This document shows, one piece after another, positions 37,533 to 46,850 of a DNA stretch of 64,000 nucleotides. A model generated the notes under the pieces. It saw only the letters and a program-made list of their open reading frames with translations, made no database searches and had not been told where the DNA came from. The DNA is from Rummeliibacillus pycnus (GTDB lineage: Bacteria; Bacillota; Bacilli; Bacillales_A; Planococcaceae), in contig NZ_KZ614145.1 in the NCBI RefSeq assembly GCF_002884495.1, positions 1,936,423-2,000,422 on the forward strand. Reading direction: 5' to 3'. A program made the translations under genes and the position numbers. The first letter of the stretch is position 1, and every line of letters starts with the position of its first letter.

Positions 37533-37562
37533 AAAGAAAGAGAGCTTGAATGCAAGCTCTCT
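37530..37562 (-). terminator. Terminator after rplS
   Basis: Perfect ten-base arms AGAGAGCTTG (37539-37548) and CAAGCTCTCT (37553-37562) surround a four-base loop, followed on the minus strand by TTCTTTTT. It lies 17 bases after the rplS stop. Confidence 0.93.
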
Positions 37563-37579
37563 GTTCTTCAAAAATAAGC

Positions 37580-37924
37580 TTATCGAATTTCTTTAATACG
37601 AGCAGCTTTACCACGTAAGTTACGTAGGTAGTATAATTTAGCACGACGTACTTTACCACGACGAGTAACTTCTAATTTAGCGATTTTTGGAGTGTGTAAT
37701 GGGAATGTACGTTCAACTCCAACACCATAAGAAATTTTACGAACTGTGAAAGTTTCGCTAATACCGCCACCACGACGTTTAATAACTACACCTTCGTATA
37801 CTTGGATACGTTCGCGAGTACCTTCGACAACTTTAACGTCGATTTTTACTGTATCACCAGCACGGAATGCAGGGATGTCAGTACGAAGTTGTTCTTTAGT
37901 AATTTCTGAAATAATGTTTGACAT
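37580..37924 (-). CDS. rplS: 50S ribosomal protein L19
   Basis: This 114-residue L19 has the typical [32 protein letters not shown] sequence and a C-terminal [19 protein letters not shown] end. It is located at the 30S-50S interface. It has its own promoter and a probable autoregulatory leader between trmD and its start, plus a terminator, so it is a single-gene unit here. Confidence 0.99.
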   Translation of the reverse strand: MSNIISEITKEQLRTDIPAFRAGDTVKIDVKVVEGTRERIQVYEGVVIKRRGGGISETFTVRKISYGVGVERTFPLHTPKIAKLEVTRRGKVRRAKLYYLRNLRGKAARIKEIR

Positions 37925-37939
37925 TTTTTTCTCTCCTTA

Positions 37940-38013
37940 GACAGATGCTCTTGCAGGTCACTATGGTTGCTACAGCGGAACACCGTAATACGGCATCTCA
38001 TAGAAATGCATCT
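37940..38013 (-). ncRNA. Probable L19 leader RNA upstream of rplS
   Basis: The 132-base gap before rplS is unusually structured and GC-richer than other gaps. On the minus strand AGATGC (37998-37993) can pair with GCATCT (37948-37943) to close a multi-branched element. Inside it the palindrome CCGTATTACGG is visible. A second AGATGC copy (38013-38008) could compete for the same partner. Position and layout fit the L19 leader known upstream of rplS in low-GC Gram-positives. The call rests on layout, not on a covariance match. Confidence 0.55.
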
Positions 38014-38016
38014 CAA

Positions 38017-38045
38017 ATATTAGCATAGATTTAAAGCTGTTGCAA
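38017..38045 (-). promoter_or_regulatory. Predicted promoter of rplS (extended -10)
   Basis: TTGCAA (38045-38040), a 17-base spacer ending in TGC, and TAATAT (38022-38017) form an extended -10 promoter just after the trmD stop. Transcription would start near 38010, placing the leader element at the 5' end of the mRNA. Confidence 0.6.
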
Positions 38046-38056
38046 GTGTTTATACT

Positions 38057-38788
38057 TTACAGCTTTTTAAGTTTATTTAAATATTTTTGTTGTTCTGATG
38101 TTAATTCAATATGTTCTAGTAAATCAGGTCTACGTTCAAAAGTACGTTTTAGCGATTGTTCCATACGCCATTGATCGATTTTGGCATGATTGCCTGACAT
38201 TAATACATCAGGAACTTTCATACCACGAAAGTCTGCAGGACGTGTGTAATGTGGATGTTCTAGTAATCCAGTTGAGAAAGAATCTAACACTGGAGAGTCA
38301 TCATTTCCTAGAACGCCAGGCAACAATCGCACTACACTATCAATAATCGTCATAGCTGCTAATTCGCCACCTGTTAATACAAAGTCTCCAATTGATAACT
38401 CATCAGTTACAAGGAATTCTCGTATACGTTCATCATAACCTTCATAATGACCGCAAATAAATACTAAGTCTTCTTCTTTTGCTAATTCTTCTGCTTTTGC
38501 TTGTGTATAACGTTCCCCTTGTGGACACATAAGAATGATTCGGGGTTTCTTCCCATCCGCTACAAGCGATTCTACAGCGTTAAATAAGGGTTCAGGTTTC
38601 AATACCATCCCTGCCCCTCCACCGTATGGATAATCATCCACTTGAGCATGTTTATTATTTGAAAATTGTCTGAAATCAGTAACAGATAGCTTTACCGCTT
38701 CTTTTTCTTGCGCCTTTTTTAAAATAGAAGAACCAAAAACACCTGAAAACATCTCAGGAAATAAAGATAATACGTGAATATTCATCAT
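38057..38788 (-). CDS. trmD: TrmD tRNA (guanine-37-N1)-methyltransferase
   Basis: This 243-residue SPOUT methyltransferase has the knot region [33 protein letters not shown] and [14 protein letters not shown]-like sequence (here [16 protein letters not shown]). It methylates G37 of tRNAs to prevent frameshifting. The start ATG at 38788 overlaps the rimM stop by four bases; a second ATG follows directly. It is paired with rimM. Confidence 0.98.
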   Translation of the reverse strand: MMNIHVLSLFPEMFSGVFGSSILKKAQEKEAVKLSVTDFRQFSNNKHAQVDDYPYGGGAGMVLKPEPLFNAVESLVADGKKPRIILMCPQGERYTQAKAEELAKEEDLVFICGHYEGYDERIREFLVTDELSIGDFVLTGGELAAMTIIDSVVRLLPGVLGNDDSPVLDSFSTGLLEHPHYTRPADFRGMKVPDVLMSGNHAKIDQWRMEQSLKRTFERRPDLLEHIELTSEQQKYLNKLKKL

Positions 38789-39306
38789 GATAGTAACCCT
38801 TCTATTACTTCTATTACGATTTTCTTTTCATCGATATCAATTTCTTTGATAAATTCATCTACAACTGGAATATAATGATCTTTACCATCTAATCCTTTCA
38901 CAGTCCACACATCGTTTGCTGCTGTTTCAAAGATTTCCTTTACTTGGCCAATTTCATTACCAGCTTGGTCATATACAGTACAACCAACGATTTCATGATA
39001 ATAGAACTCATTATCTTGTAATTCATCTTCTTCGAGTTGTTGTTCATTTACTTTTAGTATTCCATCGCGAAATGATTCTACATCATTAATATTAGGATAA
39101 CCTTCAAACGATAGAAGAATAAAGTTTTTATGTTTACGTGAAGAAGCGATTGTAAGTAGCAAAGGTTTTTTCTCACCTTTTTTAAACAGACCAAGTTGTT
39201 GACCAACCGCATATCGTTCTTCTGGAAAATCTGTTTGAGATATAACTCTTACTTCTCCACGAATTCCGTGAGTATTGACAATTTTACCTACGTTAAACCA
39301 TTCCAT
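38785..39306 (-). CDS. rimM: RimM 16S rRNA processing / 30S maturation factor
   Basis: This 173-residue RimM has an N-terminal barrel ([20 protein letters not shown]). The C-terminal PRC barrel contains [21 protein letters not shown] and [14 protein letters not shown]. It binds ribosomal protein S19 and helps mature the 30S head. The ATG at 39306 has GAGGTG six bases upstream; the GTG at 39315 lies in that site. Unlike B. subtilis, no ylqD gene lies between khpA and rimM. Confidence 0.97.
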   Translation of the reverse strand: MEWFNVGKIVNTHGIRGEVRVISQTDFPEERYAVGQQLGLFKKGEKKPLLLTIASSRKHKNFILLSFEGYPNINDVESFRDGILKVNEQQLEEDELQDNEFYYHEIVGCTVYDQAGNEIGQVKEIFETAANDVWTVKGLDGKDHYIPVVDEFIKEIDIDEKKIVIEVIEGLLS

Positions 39307-39315
39307 TTTATTCAC

Positions 39316-39489
39316 CTCTTTAATAAATGGATTATTTCTAATCCTGGCTATATTTTTCTATATATTTGATTACGTTTCTAGGTAAACCTTTTACTTTCCA
39401 TTGTACCTATTCTATAAAAAACATTAGACTGAAGAATTACCGATATAATTTGATCGTTATCATATTATGTTGTGTTTTTTTGTATAGTT
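39316..39489. other. Gap between khpA and rimM where ylqD would be expected
   Basis: About 175 AT-rich bases lie between the khpA terminator and rimM. No coding frame or recognisable YlqD remnant is seen on the minus strand. The rimM-trmD promoter should lie here; the best -10-like box is TACAAT on the minus strand near 39402-39407, without a good -35. Confidence 0.5.
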
Positions 39490-39524
39490 GAATACAAAAA
39501 AGGAAGGAACGTTTGCTCCTTCCT
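39490..39524 (-). terminator. Terminator after khpA
   Basis: Arms AGGAAGGA (39501-39508) and TCCTTCCT (39517-39524) pair around an eight-base loop, followed on the minus strand by TTTTTTG. It lies eight bases after the khpA stop. Together with the gap to 39306 it separates rpsP-khpA from rimM-trmD. Confidence 0.9.
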
Positions 39525-39531
39525 AGTTTTT

Positions 39532-39765
39532 CTAATCTAGAATATCGATATAAGTCTTTTTCTTATGATGGCTGCCTGCTGCTGAGTAAACAATTGTACG
39601 AATTGCTTTTGCAACACGTCCCTGCTTGCCAATGATCTTTCCGATATCACTAGGATGTACAGAAAGTTTATAAACAATACGATTGTTGTTTTCATCAGTA
39701 ATAATCTTTACTTCATCTGGATAATCGACTAAAGGTTTTACGATCGTTTCAATCAGCTGCTGCAT
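39532..39765 (-). CDS. khpA: KhpA (YlqC) KH-domain RNA-binding protein
   Basis: This 77-residue protein is almost entirely one KH domain with the GxxG loop in IGKIIGKQGRVAKAIRTIV. In other Gram-positives KhpA pairs with KhpB (Jag/EloR) as a small RNA-binding complex linked to cell elongation. It lies 14 bases after rpsP, the standard arrangement. Confidence 0.96.
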   Translation of the reverse strand: MQQLIETIVKPLVDYPDEVKIITDENNNRIVYKLSVHPSDIGKIIGKQGRVAKAIRTIVYSAAGSHHKKKTYIDILD

Positions 39766-39779
39766 ACGGCCACCTCCGA

Positions 39780-40052
39780 TTATTTACCGATTTTAGAGTT
39801 ATGGAATTTTTCCATGATTCCTTGTTCTGAGAACAAGTTACGAACAGTATCAGATGGTTTCGCACCGTTTGCTAACCAAGCTAATGCTTTAGCTTCGTCG
39901 ATTTTAACTTCTTCTGGAGAAGTTAGTGGATTGAAAGTACCGATAGTTTCGATTGAACGACCATCACGTGGTGAACGTGAGTCAGCTACTACGATACGAT
40001 AGAAAGGAGATTTTTTAGCTCCCATACGTTTTAAACGAATTTTTACTGCCAT
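39780..40052 (-). CDS. rpsP: 30S ribosomal protein S16
   Basis: This 90-residue S16 begins [20 protein letters not shown] and continues [20 protein letters not shown], the family signature. It stabilises the 5' domain of 16S rRNA. A promoter lies 40 bases upstream and a good Shine-Dalgarno (GGAGGTG) precedes the ATG. It is co-transcribed with khpA. Confidence 0.99.
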   Translation of the reverse strand: MAVKIRLKRMGAKKSPFYRIVVADSRSPRDGRSIETIGTFNPLTSPEEVKIDEAKALAWLANGAKPSDTVRNLFSEQGIMEKFHNSKIGK

Positions 40053-40091
40053 TGTTTAATTGCACCTCCGAATAGTTTCACACAAGATAGT

Positions 40092-40120
40092 ATGATAGCA
40101 AGCTTTAGATTGTTTGTAAA
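40092..40120 (-). promoter_or_regulatory. Predicted SigA promoter of rpsP-khpA
   Basis: TTTACA (40120-40115), a 17-base spacer and TATCAT (40097-40092), both five of six, lie between the ffh stop and rpsP. Confidence 0.65.
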
Positions 40121-40159
40121 GTGTTTTTTCTTAACACACTATATTTTAGCGTATTTTTT

Positions 40160-41515
40160 TTATTTAAACAAGGAATCTAAGCCAGGAAGTTTCATTTTTT
40201 TCTTCCCTTTTTGCGCCATACCTGTCATTTGTTTCATCATTTTCTTCATATCTTCAAATTGTTTAATTAGACGGTTTACATCTTGAACAGATGATCCAGA
40301 TCCTTTTGCAATACGTTTTCTTCTACTTGCATTAATAATTTCAGGATTTGTTTTTTCAGCTGGTGTCATTGATAAAATAATTGCCTCGATATGACTAATT
40401 TGTTTATCATCGATTTTAGCATTTTCTAATCCTTTAATTTTATTTGCACCTGGTAACATTTTCAAGATTTCATCTAATGGTCCTAGTTTTTTCACTTGGG
40501 CCATTTGCTCAAGGAAATCATCTAATGTGAAGCTTTGTGTTTTGAATTTTTCTTCTAATTCTTTCGCTTTTTCGGCATCAACTGTATCTTGGGCTTTTTC
40601 GATCAACGACATGACATCGCCCATGCCAAGGATTCGTGAAGCCATACGTTCTGGATGAAATGGCTCAAGAGCATCCATTTTTTCACCCATACCAACAAAT
40701 TTGATGGGTTTTTGAGTAACAGATCGTATAGATAGTGCAGCACCACCACGTGTATCACCATCAAGTTTTGTTAATACGACACCTGTAATCCCCACTGCTT
40801 CATCAAAGCTTTCAGCTACATTTACAGCGTCTTGCCCTGTCATTGCATCGACAACTAAAAATACTTCGTCTGGGTTTTTTAATGCGCGGATATCTTTTAA
40901 CTCTTGCATTAATTTCTCGTCAATATGAAGTCGACCAGCGGTATCGATTAAAACCACATCATGGTGTTCTTCTTTGGCATGTTCAAGAGCTTGACGTACA
41001 ATTTCAACTGGTGAAATATCTGTACCTAATGAAAATACTGGTAATGATAGTTGTTTGCCAAGAGTTTGTAATTGTTGTACCGCTGCAGGACGATATATAT
41101 CTGCTGCTACTAGTAACGGTTTACGATTATACTTTTTTCGTAATACATTCGCCAATTTACCAGTAGTTGTTGTTTTACCAGCACCTTGTAAACCAACCAT
41201 CATAATAATAGTAGGTGGTTTAGTCGCAAATTTAATAGGACTTTGTTCGCCACCCATTAGTTCTGTTAATTCGTCTTTTACAATTTTAATAACTTGTTGA
41301 CCAGGTGTTAAGCTTTTCATAACATCCTGACCTACAGCGCGTTCGCTAACTTTTTTTATAAAGCTTTTTACGACTTTCAAGTTAACATCAGCTTCGATTA
41401 AAGCAAATCGAACTTCACGCATCATTTCTTTTACGTCTTGTTCACTTACTTTTCCTTTGCCTTTAATCTTGTTAATTGTTCCTTGGAGTCGCTCCGCTAA
41501 ACCTTCAAATGCCAT
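40160..41515 (-). CDS. ffh: Ffh signal recognition particle protein
   Basis: This 451-residue SRP54 has an N domain, a G domain (P-loop GLQGAGKTTTTGKLA, DTAGRLHIDEKLMQEL, TKLDGDTRGGAA) and a Met-rich C-terminal M domain (ILGMGDVMSLIEKAQ; FEDMKKMMKQMTGMAQ). With 4.5S/scRNA it delivers nascent membrane proteins to FtsY, encoded about 0.5 kb away. It is preceded by its partner gene ylxM. Confidence 0.99.
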   Translation of the reverse strand: MAFEGLAERLQGTINKIKGKGKVSEQDVKEMMREVRFALIEADVNLKVVKSFIKKVSERAVGQDVMKSLTPGQQVIKIVKDELTELMGGEQSPIKFATKPPTIIMMVGLQGAGKTTTTGKLANVLRKKYNRKPLLVAADIYRPAAVQQLQTLGKQLSLPVFSLGTDISPVEIVRQALEHAKEEHHDVVLIDTAGRLHIDEKLMQELKDIRALKNPDEVFLVVDAMTGQDAVNVAESFDEAVGITGVVLTKLDGDTRGGAALSIRSVTQKPIKFVGMGEKMDALEPFHPERMASRILGMGDVMSLIEKAQDTVDAEKAKELEEKFKTQSFTLDDFLEQMAQVKKLGPLDEILKMLPGANKIKGLENAKIDDKQISHIEAIILSMTPAEKTNPEIINASRRKRIAKGSGSSVQDVNRLIKQFEDMKKMMKQMTGMAQKGKKKMKLPGLDSLFK

Positions 41516-41527
41516 GCATGTCGCCTC

Positions 41528-41863
41528 CTAATCACATTGCTTTAACTGTTCAATAAGTGCCAACTGATCAGCTTTGTCTGACGGAACATTCGTTACACTT
41601 TCTGTAAGTTTTGCAAGTATTTGTTGTCTTTTTTGGAATTTTTCAAAAAGTTGAAGTTTTTCCTCGTATTCTTCAAGCATTGTTTCAGTTCTACGAATGT
41701 TGTCATAGACTGCTTGACGAGATACATCATAGGATTCAGCAATTTCACCTAATGAATGATCATCTAAGTAATATAGTTGCATATAACTACGTTGTTTATC
41801 TGTCAATAATGCTTGATAAAAGTCGAAGAGAAAGTTCATGCGCGTTGTTTTTTCAAGTAGCAT
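41528..41863 (-). CDS. ylxM: YlxM, putative helix-turn-helix SRP-associated protein
   Basis: This 111-residue helical protein has a sigma-like helix-turn-helix ([23 protein letters not shown]). It corresponds to YlxM/p13 of the UPF0122 family, always found before ffh. In streptococci YlxM modulates SRP-FtsY activity. A strong promoter lies about 40 bases upstream, so ylxM-ffh is a unit. Confidence 0.95.
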   Translation of the reverse strand: MLLEKTTRMNFLFDFYQALLTDKQRSYMQLYYLDDHSLGEIAESYDVSRQAVYDNIRRTETMLEEYEEKLQLFEKFQKRQQILAKLTESVTNVPSDKADQLALIEQLKQCD

Positions 41864-41900
41864 ATCGAAACCTCTCCTCTTTTTTTACATATTCTTCTGT

Positions 41901-41929
41901 ATCATAAATATAAATAGTATTTCTGTCAA
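41901..41929 (-). promoter_or_regulatory. Predicted SigA promoter of ylxM-ffh
   Basis: A perfect -35 TTGACA (41929-41924), 17-base spacer and TATGAT (41906-41901) make this the strongest promoter I see in the window. An inverted repeat CAAGTA-AAAA-TACTTG (41927-41942) overlaps the -35 box. Confidence 0.78.
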
Positions 41930-41969
41930 GTAAAAATACTTGTCTATTTTACTGAATCCTCTTTGGAAA

Positions 41970-42012
41970 ATATTATAAAAGGAGTTACCAAAACCTTCTT
42001 TTGGTAGCTCCT
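41970..42012 (-). terminator. Terminator after ftsY
   Basis: A 14-bp stem with one G-U pair (arms 41980-41993 and 41999-42012, AGGAGTTACCAAAA type), followed on the minus strand by TTTTATAAT. It lies 12 bases after the ftsY stop. Confidence 0.92.
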
Positions 42013-42024
42013 TTTATTAGTATA

Positions 42025-43266
42025 TTAATCTTCGGTTTTAGCTAATTGTTGATCTAATGCGTCAGCAAATAAGCCATATACATAGCGTTCGGAGTCAAAT
42101 GGTTGTAAATCGTCCATTTGTTCACCAAGACCAACAAATTTCACAGGTATGTGTAACTTATTGCGGATTGCAAGCACAATACCACCTTTTGCAGTACCGT
42201 CTAATTTTGTTAACACAATACCAGTTACATTTGTCGCTTCTTTGAAGATTTGCGCTTGTTGTAGCGCATTTTGTCCTGTTGTCGCATCTAGTGCAAGTAA
42301 AACTTCATGCGGAGCCGACGGAATTTCCCGGGAAATGACACGATGGATTTTTTCAAGTTCATTCATCAAATTGACTTTGTTTTGTAAACGACCAGCTGTG
42401 TCGCATATTAGAATGTCCGCATTACGATTTTTAGCTGCACGAATAGCATCGTACATTACTGCAGCAGGATCTGAACCTTCTGATTGTTTAATTACTTCGA
42501 CACCAACACGATCTCCCCATACTTGTAATTGATCTATAGCACCAGCACGGAAAGTATCCCCAGCTGCAAGTAAAACATTTTTACCTTGTTGTTTAAAACG
42601 ATGCGCTAGTTTTCCAATTGTAGTTGTTTTACCAACACCATTTACACCAACAAATAATATTACAGTTAGTTCTCCTTCTTGAATATTCAACTCTGTAATA
42701 TCTTCTTCGCCTTGTTCATAAATTTCTACTAGTTTTTCAGAGATTAATGCTTGAATCCCCTCTGTATCTTTAATATTTTTACGTTGTACTTCAAAGCGTA
42801 ACTTATCTGTTAACTCCATAACGGTTTCTATACCTACGTCAGCTTGCAACAATAAATCTTCTAGTTCTTCGAAGAATTCTTCGTCTACATGGCGATAACG
42901 AGCGACTAAATCGTTCACTTTTGAAGTAAATGATTTACGCGTTTTTGCTAAACCGGACTTGAATTTCTCTGTGATTGAAAAAGCAGAAAATCCGCGTTTT
43001 GGCTTTTCTTCTTTTTCTGCCTCAATCTGTACTCCAACAACTTCTGGAAGAGATTCTTCAATCTTTTCTTGTTTATCTAGTTGTGTAGAATCAGTTGTTG
43101 TTTCTAGTTTGGCATCTTGTGTTTCATGGACTACATCTTTACTAGAAGTTTCAGGTGTTGATCCTTCAGCTATAGCTTCGTTTAATTCTTCTTGTCCCTC
43201 TATTTTATCTTTTTCAGGCTTGGGGCCACCCATTAACTTTTCTTTCATACGCTTTAAAAAGCTCAT
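42025..43266 (-). CDS. ftsY: FtsY signal recognition particle receptor
   Basis: This 413-residue SRP receptor has an acidic, Glu/Lys/Thr-rich A domain (about residues 1-95) and an NG GTPase domain (P-loop GVNGVGKTTTIGKLA, DTAGRLQNKVNLM, TKLDGTAKGGI). It docks ribosome-SRP complexes at the membrane. The A domain is longer than in B. subtilis FtsY (329 residues in total). It follows smc by 18 bases. Confidence 0.98.
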   Translation of the reverse strand: MSFLKRMKEKLMGGPKPEKDKIEGQEELNEAIAEGSTPETSSKDVVHETQDAKLETTTDSTQLDKQEKIEESLPEVVGVQIEAEKEEKPKRGFSAFSITEKFKSGLAKTRKSFTSKVNDLVARYRHVDEEFFEELEDLLLQADVGIETVMELTDKLRFEVQRKNIKDTEGIQALISEKLVEIYEQGEEDITELNIQEGELTVILFVGVNGVGKTTTIGKLAHRFKQQGKNVLLAAGDTFRAGAIDQLQVWGDRVGVEVIKQSEGSDPAAVMYDAIRAAKNRNADILICDTAGRLQNKVNLMNELEKIHRVISREIPSAPHEVLLALDATTGQNALQQAQIFKEATNVTGIVLTKLDGTAKGGIVLAIRNKLHIPVKFVGLGEQMDDLQPFDSERYVYGLFADALDQQLAKTED

Positions 43267-43284
43267 GTTATTTCGCTCCTTGTC

Positions 43285-46200
43285 CTATGATGGAACAGGT
43301 TCTTCCTGTTCTAATTTAACGGATACTAATTTAGAGACACCTGATTCTTGCATAGTAATACCATATAAGACATCAGCACCCTCCATTGTTCCTTTACGGT
43401 GAGTAATAACGATGAATTGTGTTTCTGCACTAAACTTTTTCAAATACTGACTATAACGAGCAACATTTGATTCGTCAAGAGCTGCTTCCACTTCATCCAA
43501 AATACAGAATGGGACTGGGCGTGTTTTCAAAATAGCAAACAACAAAGCAATTGCTGTTAACGCTCTTTCTCCACCTGACAATAGACTAAGTCGTTGAAGT
43601 TTTTTACCTGGTGGCTGTGCCACAATTTCAATTCCTGTTTCAAGCAGATTATTTGGATCAAGTAATTCTAAATCCGCATGACCACCACCAAATAATTCGC
43701 GGAAAACGGTTTGGAAGTGTTTACGTATCTCAAAAAATGTCTCACTAAAACGATTCGTCATCTCTTCATCCATTTCCCGAATGACTTCATGTAGAGTTTC
43801 TTGAGCTTCCATTAAATCACTACGTTGATTAGATAAAAATTCATGACGTTCTGAAACAGTAGCATATTCTTCAATTGCACCAATATTGACTGTTCCTAAC
43901 TCTGATATAGATTGTTTTAACAATTTCACTTTTCGTCTTGCTGTCTCAACATCTATATCAAGAGAGGGTTCAAGTAAAGCTTCTTCAAATGTAAGTTCAT
44001 AATCTTTTTCAAGTTGTTTTGCTAAATTTTCATGTTCTACATCTAGACGACTTAATTTCACTTCATAATTTCGTAATCCATCAAGTAGACCTTGATGTAC
44101 TCGCTGTAATTCCTTTAGTTCTTCATCTGATTTATCAACTATTTGTTGGACTTCTGTACGTTTTTGTTTTGTCTTTTCAACAGTTTTAATAAGTTCTTCC
44201 CGTTTACTATGCAATTCTATAATTTTTGCAGTAAGTTCTTCCTCTGTCGGTCCATTTAGATCACCATCACTGGTCAACCATTCAATTTCTTTCGTAATGT
44301 TAGAAACTTCTTGAGTTGCTTGGTCAAATTGGGAATTGGCATCTAATACGGCTACTCTAAGTTGGGAAACTTGTTCATTAAGAACAGCTAAATCAGAACG
44401 TTTCAGAGCATATTGTTCTTGTAAAACATCTCTTTCTGATTCACTTTGCTGTTTTAAAACATTTAACTGTTCAACCGTTTGATTAATTTCTACCAACTCT
44501 TTAGCAAGTTCTGCTTTGCGATAATTGAAATCTGCTAATTGAGTTTCCAAATTTGTTTTACGTCCAGAAGCATCTTGTTGTTCGTCACTAAACATGGAAA
44601 CACGTAATGATAGACGTTTTGTTGTTGCTTCTAACTCACGATGTCGCGCACTTAGTTCTACTTCTTCTGCACGGATTTCTTCACCTTGTACGCGTAATTG
44701 TTCAAGTAACGTCGATTTTTCAGTAACTTTATCTTTCCATTCAGCTACTACTTTTTCTGCTTTCTCGATAGAAGATTGCATTTGGGATAGTTGAGCAGTT
44801 AAATCTTCAAGTTCTGCTTTGCGACTAAATAATGATGCCTGTTGTTTTACAGATCCCCCTGTCAACGAACCGCCTGTATTCACAACATCACCATCTAAAG
44901 TAACGACACGAAAGCGATAGTTAATAGCTTTAGCGATTTGTGATGCTCCTTGCAAATCTTTTGAAACGAGAACATGACCAAGTAAGTTTTCAGCGATTGT
45001 ACGGTAAGTTGGATCAAATGTTGCCAGTTCATCTGCTGTATTGATAAAAGATGGATGATTTGCAACAGCTTGCAATACATCAGTAGGTATTTTACGTGAT
45101 TTCATTACATTCTTTGGCAAGAATGTTGCTCTACCTGCTCGTTGTTGTTTCAGCCACGCTATCGCTTTACGTGCATCCGAATCTGTTTCAGTAACTACAT
45201 GTTGCATTGCAGCACCAAGAGCTGTCTCAACAGCTCTTGCAAACTCACCATCAACATGAATTAGTTCTGCTACTGCCCCATGAATACCATGTAATTGTTG
45301 ATTTTCTCGTGCAACAAGGACAGCCTTTACTCCTTGATAAAATCCAGAGAAATCTGCTTCAAGTTCAGCTAGTGTTTCTCTACGCGACTTCATCTGTTGT
45401 AAATGTTGATAACCTTTGAAAAGCATTGCTTGTTGATCATCATATTGTTTTCTAGCATGTTGAAGATCTTGTTGACACTTTTTATATTCTTCAAGTTTAT
45501 GTGTAACCTGTAATTCGACTTTTTTTAACTTTTCAGCTACAAGTTGTTGTTCGCGTTGTAATTCTTTTAGTTCAGTCAACATTTCAGAAGATTGATTTGA
45601 AATTTTAACGGAATTTTCGGCTTGTTCAGCTAATTGCTTTGATATATTTTTTACTTCATTCTTAACTGTAGCTTCTTCATTTAATCGGTCAATATAAGTA
45701 TCTTTCCATTTATCAATTTCTGCTTCAATTTCAGAAGTTGAGCGGTTTAAGTTATCTTCTAATTGTTTAACAATTTTTTTAAAATTTTGTAGTTCTTGCT
45801 GACGTTCTGATAATTGCTCTGCTTTCTCTTCTTGGATTTTTTGCCAATTATCACGTGAAGCAATTGCTTTATCAAGTGATTGTTGAAGTTTTGTAAGTTG
45901 TGTTGTTGCATTCATTCGTTTTTCAGCCATTAACACTTTTCGACCTTCAAATCGTTCAACTTCGGCACTTACATCTACCAATTGATTTTGAGATTCATCA
46001 AGTAAGTTATCTAATTCACTTAAATTCTTTCGAAGTTCAGTAATAGTGGTTTCTTTTTCAGAAATTTGAGATGCATGCACTTGTTCTTTCGAAAGAAGTT
46101 CTTGTTTTTCTTTAATTACTTGCCCTATAGAATGGTCTAGATTTTCTATATCATGAACTAACAAAGCAATATCAATACCCTTTAATTCATTGGTCATTTT

Positions 46201-46848
46201 CAAGTAATCTTCAGCAGCAGATGCTTGGATATGTAATGGTTCGATACGTTTATCTAACTCATGTAAAATATCAAGCACACGATGTAAATTATCATCTGTT
46301 TCAAATAATTTATGTTCTGCTTTTTTACGACGCTGTTTATATTTTAAAACACCTGCAGCTTCTTCAAATATTGTACGTCGATCATCTGGACGACTATTTA
46401 GTATTTCATCGACTCGTCCTTGAGAAATAATCGAGAATGCTTCTTTTCCTAAACCAGAGTCTAAGAATAAATCTGTAATATCTTTCAATCTGCATTGTTG
46501 TTTATTGAGCAAATACTCACTATCCCCAGAACGATAGACACGACGAGTAACGCTTACCTCATTGTATGGAATCGGCAAGCGTTCGTCCTCATTGTCTAAA
46601 ATTAACGATACTTCTGCAAAGTTAAGCGGTTTGCGCGAATCACTTCCGGCAAAAATGATATCTTCCATCTTTGCACCACGAAGGGACTTAGCGGATTGTT
46701 CTCCGAGTACCCATCGAATCGCATCTGTTACGTTACTTTTGCCACTACCGTTTGGGCCAACAACTGCTGTAACGCCTGGTACGAAGTCTATACCTATTCG
46801 ATCGGCGAAAGATTTAAAACCAATCACTTCAAGCCGTTTAAGAAACAA
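43285..46848 (-). CDS. smc: SMC chromosome condensation protein
   Basis: This 1187-residue SMC has an N-terminal ATPase half (Walker A GPNGSGKSNVTDAIRWVLGE), coiled coil and hinge (about 500-660). A second coiled coil leads to the C-terminal signature LSGGERALTAIALLFA with Walker B CILDEVEAALDE. With ScpA and ScpB it condenses and segregates the chromosome. The start is TTG at 46848 (AGGAGGG six to seven bases upstream), giving an LFLKRLEVIGFKSFAD start and no overlap with rnc. The longer frame from 46902 would overlap rnc. Confidence 0.97.
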   Translation of the reverse strand: MFLKRLEVIGFKSFADRIGIDFVPGVTAVVGPNGSGKSNVTDAIRWVLGEQSAKSLRGAKMEDIIFAGSDSRKPLNFAEVSLILDNEDERLPIPYNEVSVTRRVYRSGDSEYLLNKQQCRLKDITDLFLDSGLGKEAFSIISQGRVDEILNSRPDDRRTIFEEAAGVLKYKQRRKKAEHKLFETDDNLHRVLDILHELDKRIEPLHIQASAAEDYLKMTNELKGIDIALLVHDIENLDHSIGQVIKEKQELLSKEQVHASQISEKETTITELRKNLSELDNLLDESQNQLVDVSAEVERFEGRKVLMAEKRMNATTQLTKLQQSLDKAIASRDNWQKIQEEKAEQLSERQQELQNFKKIVKQLEDNLNRSTSEIEAEIDKWKDTYIDRLNEEATVKNEVKNISKQLAEQAENSVKISNQSSEMLTELKELQREQQLVAEKLKKVELQVTHKLEEYKKCQQDLQHARKQYDDQQAMLFKGYQHLQQMKSRRETLAELEADFSGFYQGVKAVLVARENQQLHGIHGAVAELIHVDGEFARAVETALGAAMQHVVTETDSDARKAIAWLKQQRAGRATFLPKNVMKSRKIPTDVLQAVANHPSFINTADELATFDPTYRTIAENLLGHVLVSKDLQGASQIAKAINYRFRVVTLDGDVVNTGGSLTGGSVKQQASLFSRKAELEDLTAQLSQMQSSIEKAEKVVAEWKDKVTEKSTLLEQLRVQGEEIRAEEVELSARHRELEATTKRLSLRVSMFSDEQQDASGRKTNLETQLADFNYRKAELAKELVEINQTVEQLNVLKQQSESERDVLQEQYALKRSDLAVLNEQVSQLRVAVLDANSQFDQATQEVSNITKEIEWLTSDGDLNGPTEEELTAKIIELHSKREELIKTVEKTKQKRTEVQQIVDKSDEELKELQRVHQGLLDGLRNYEVKLSRLDVEHENLAKQLEKDYELTFEEALLEPSLDIDVETARRKVKLLKQSISELGTVNIGAIEEYATVSERHEFLSNQRSDLMEAQETLHEVIREMDEEMTNRFSETFFEIRKHFQTVFRELFGGGHADLELLDPNNLLETGIEIVAQPPGKKLQRLSLLSGGERALTAIALLFAILKTRPVPFCILDEVEAALDESNVARYSQYLKKFSAETQFIVITHRKGTMEGADVLYGITMQESGVSKLVSVKLEQEEPVPS

Positions 46849-46850
46849 AA

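Noticed and set aside
40121-40159. Terminator after ffh
   Set aside because: Only a five-base-pair AGTGT/ACACT stem can form and there is no U run, so read-through into rpsP is possible.
42959-43402. 147-residue plus-strand frame across ftsY-smc
   Set aside because: It is antisense to two certain genes, Ser/Phe-rich as expected from reversed Glu/Lys codons, with no start signals.
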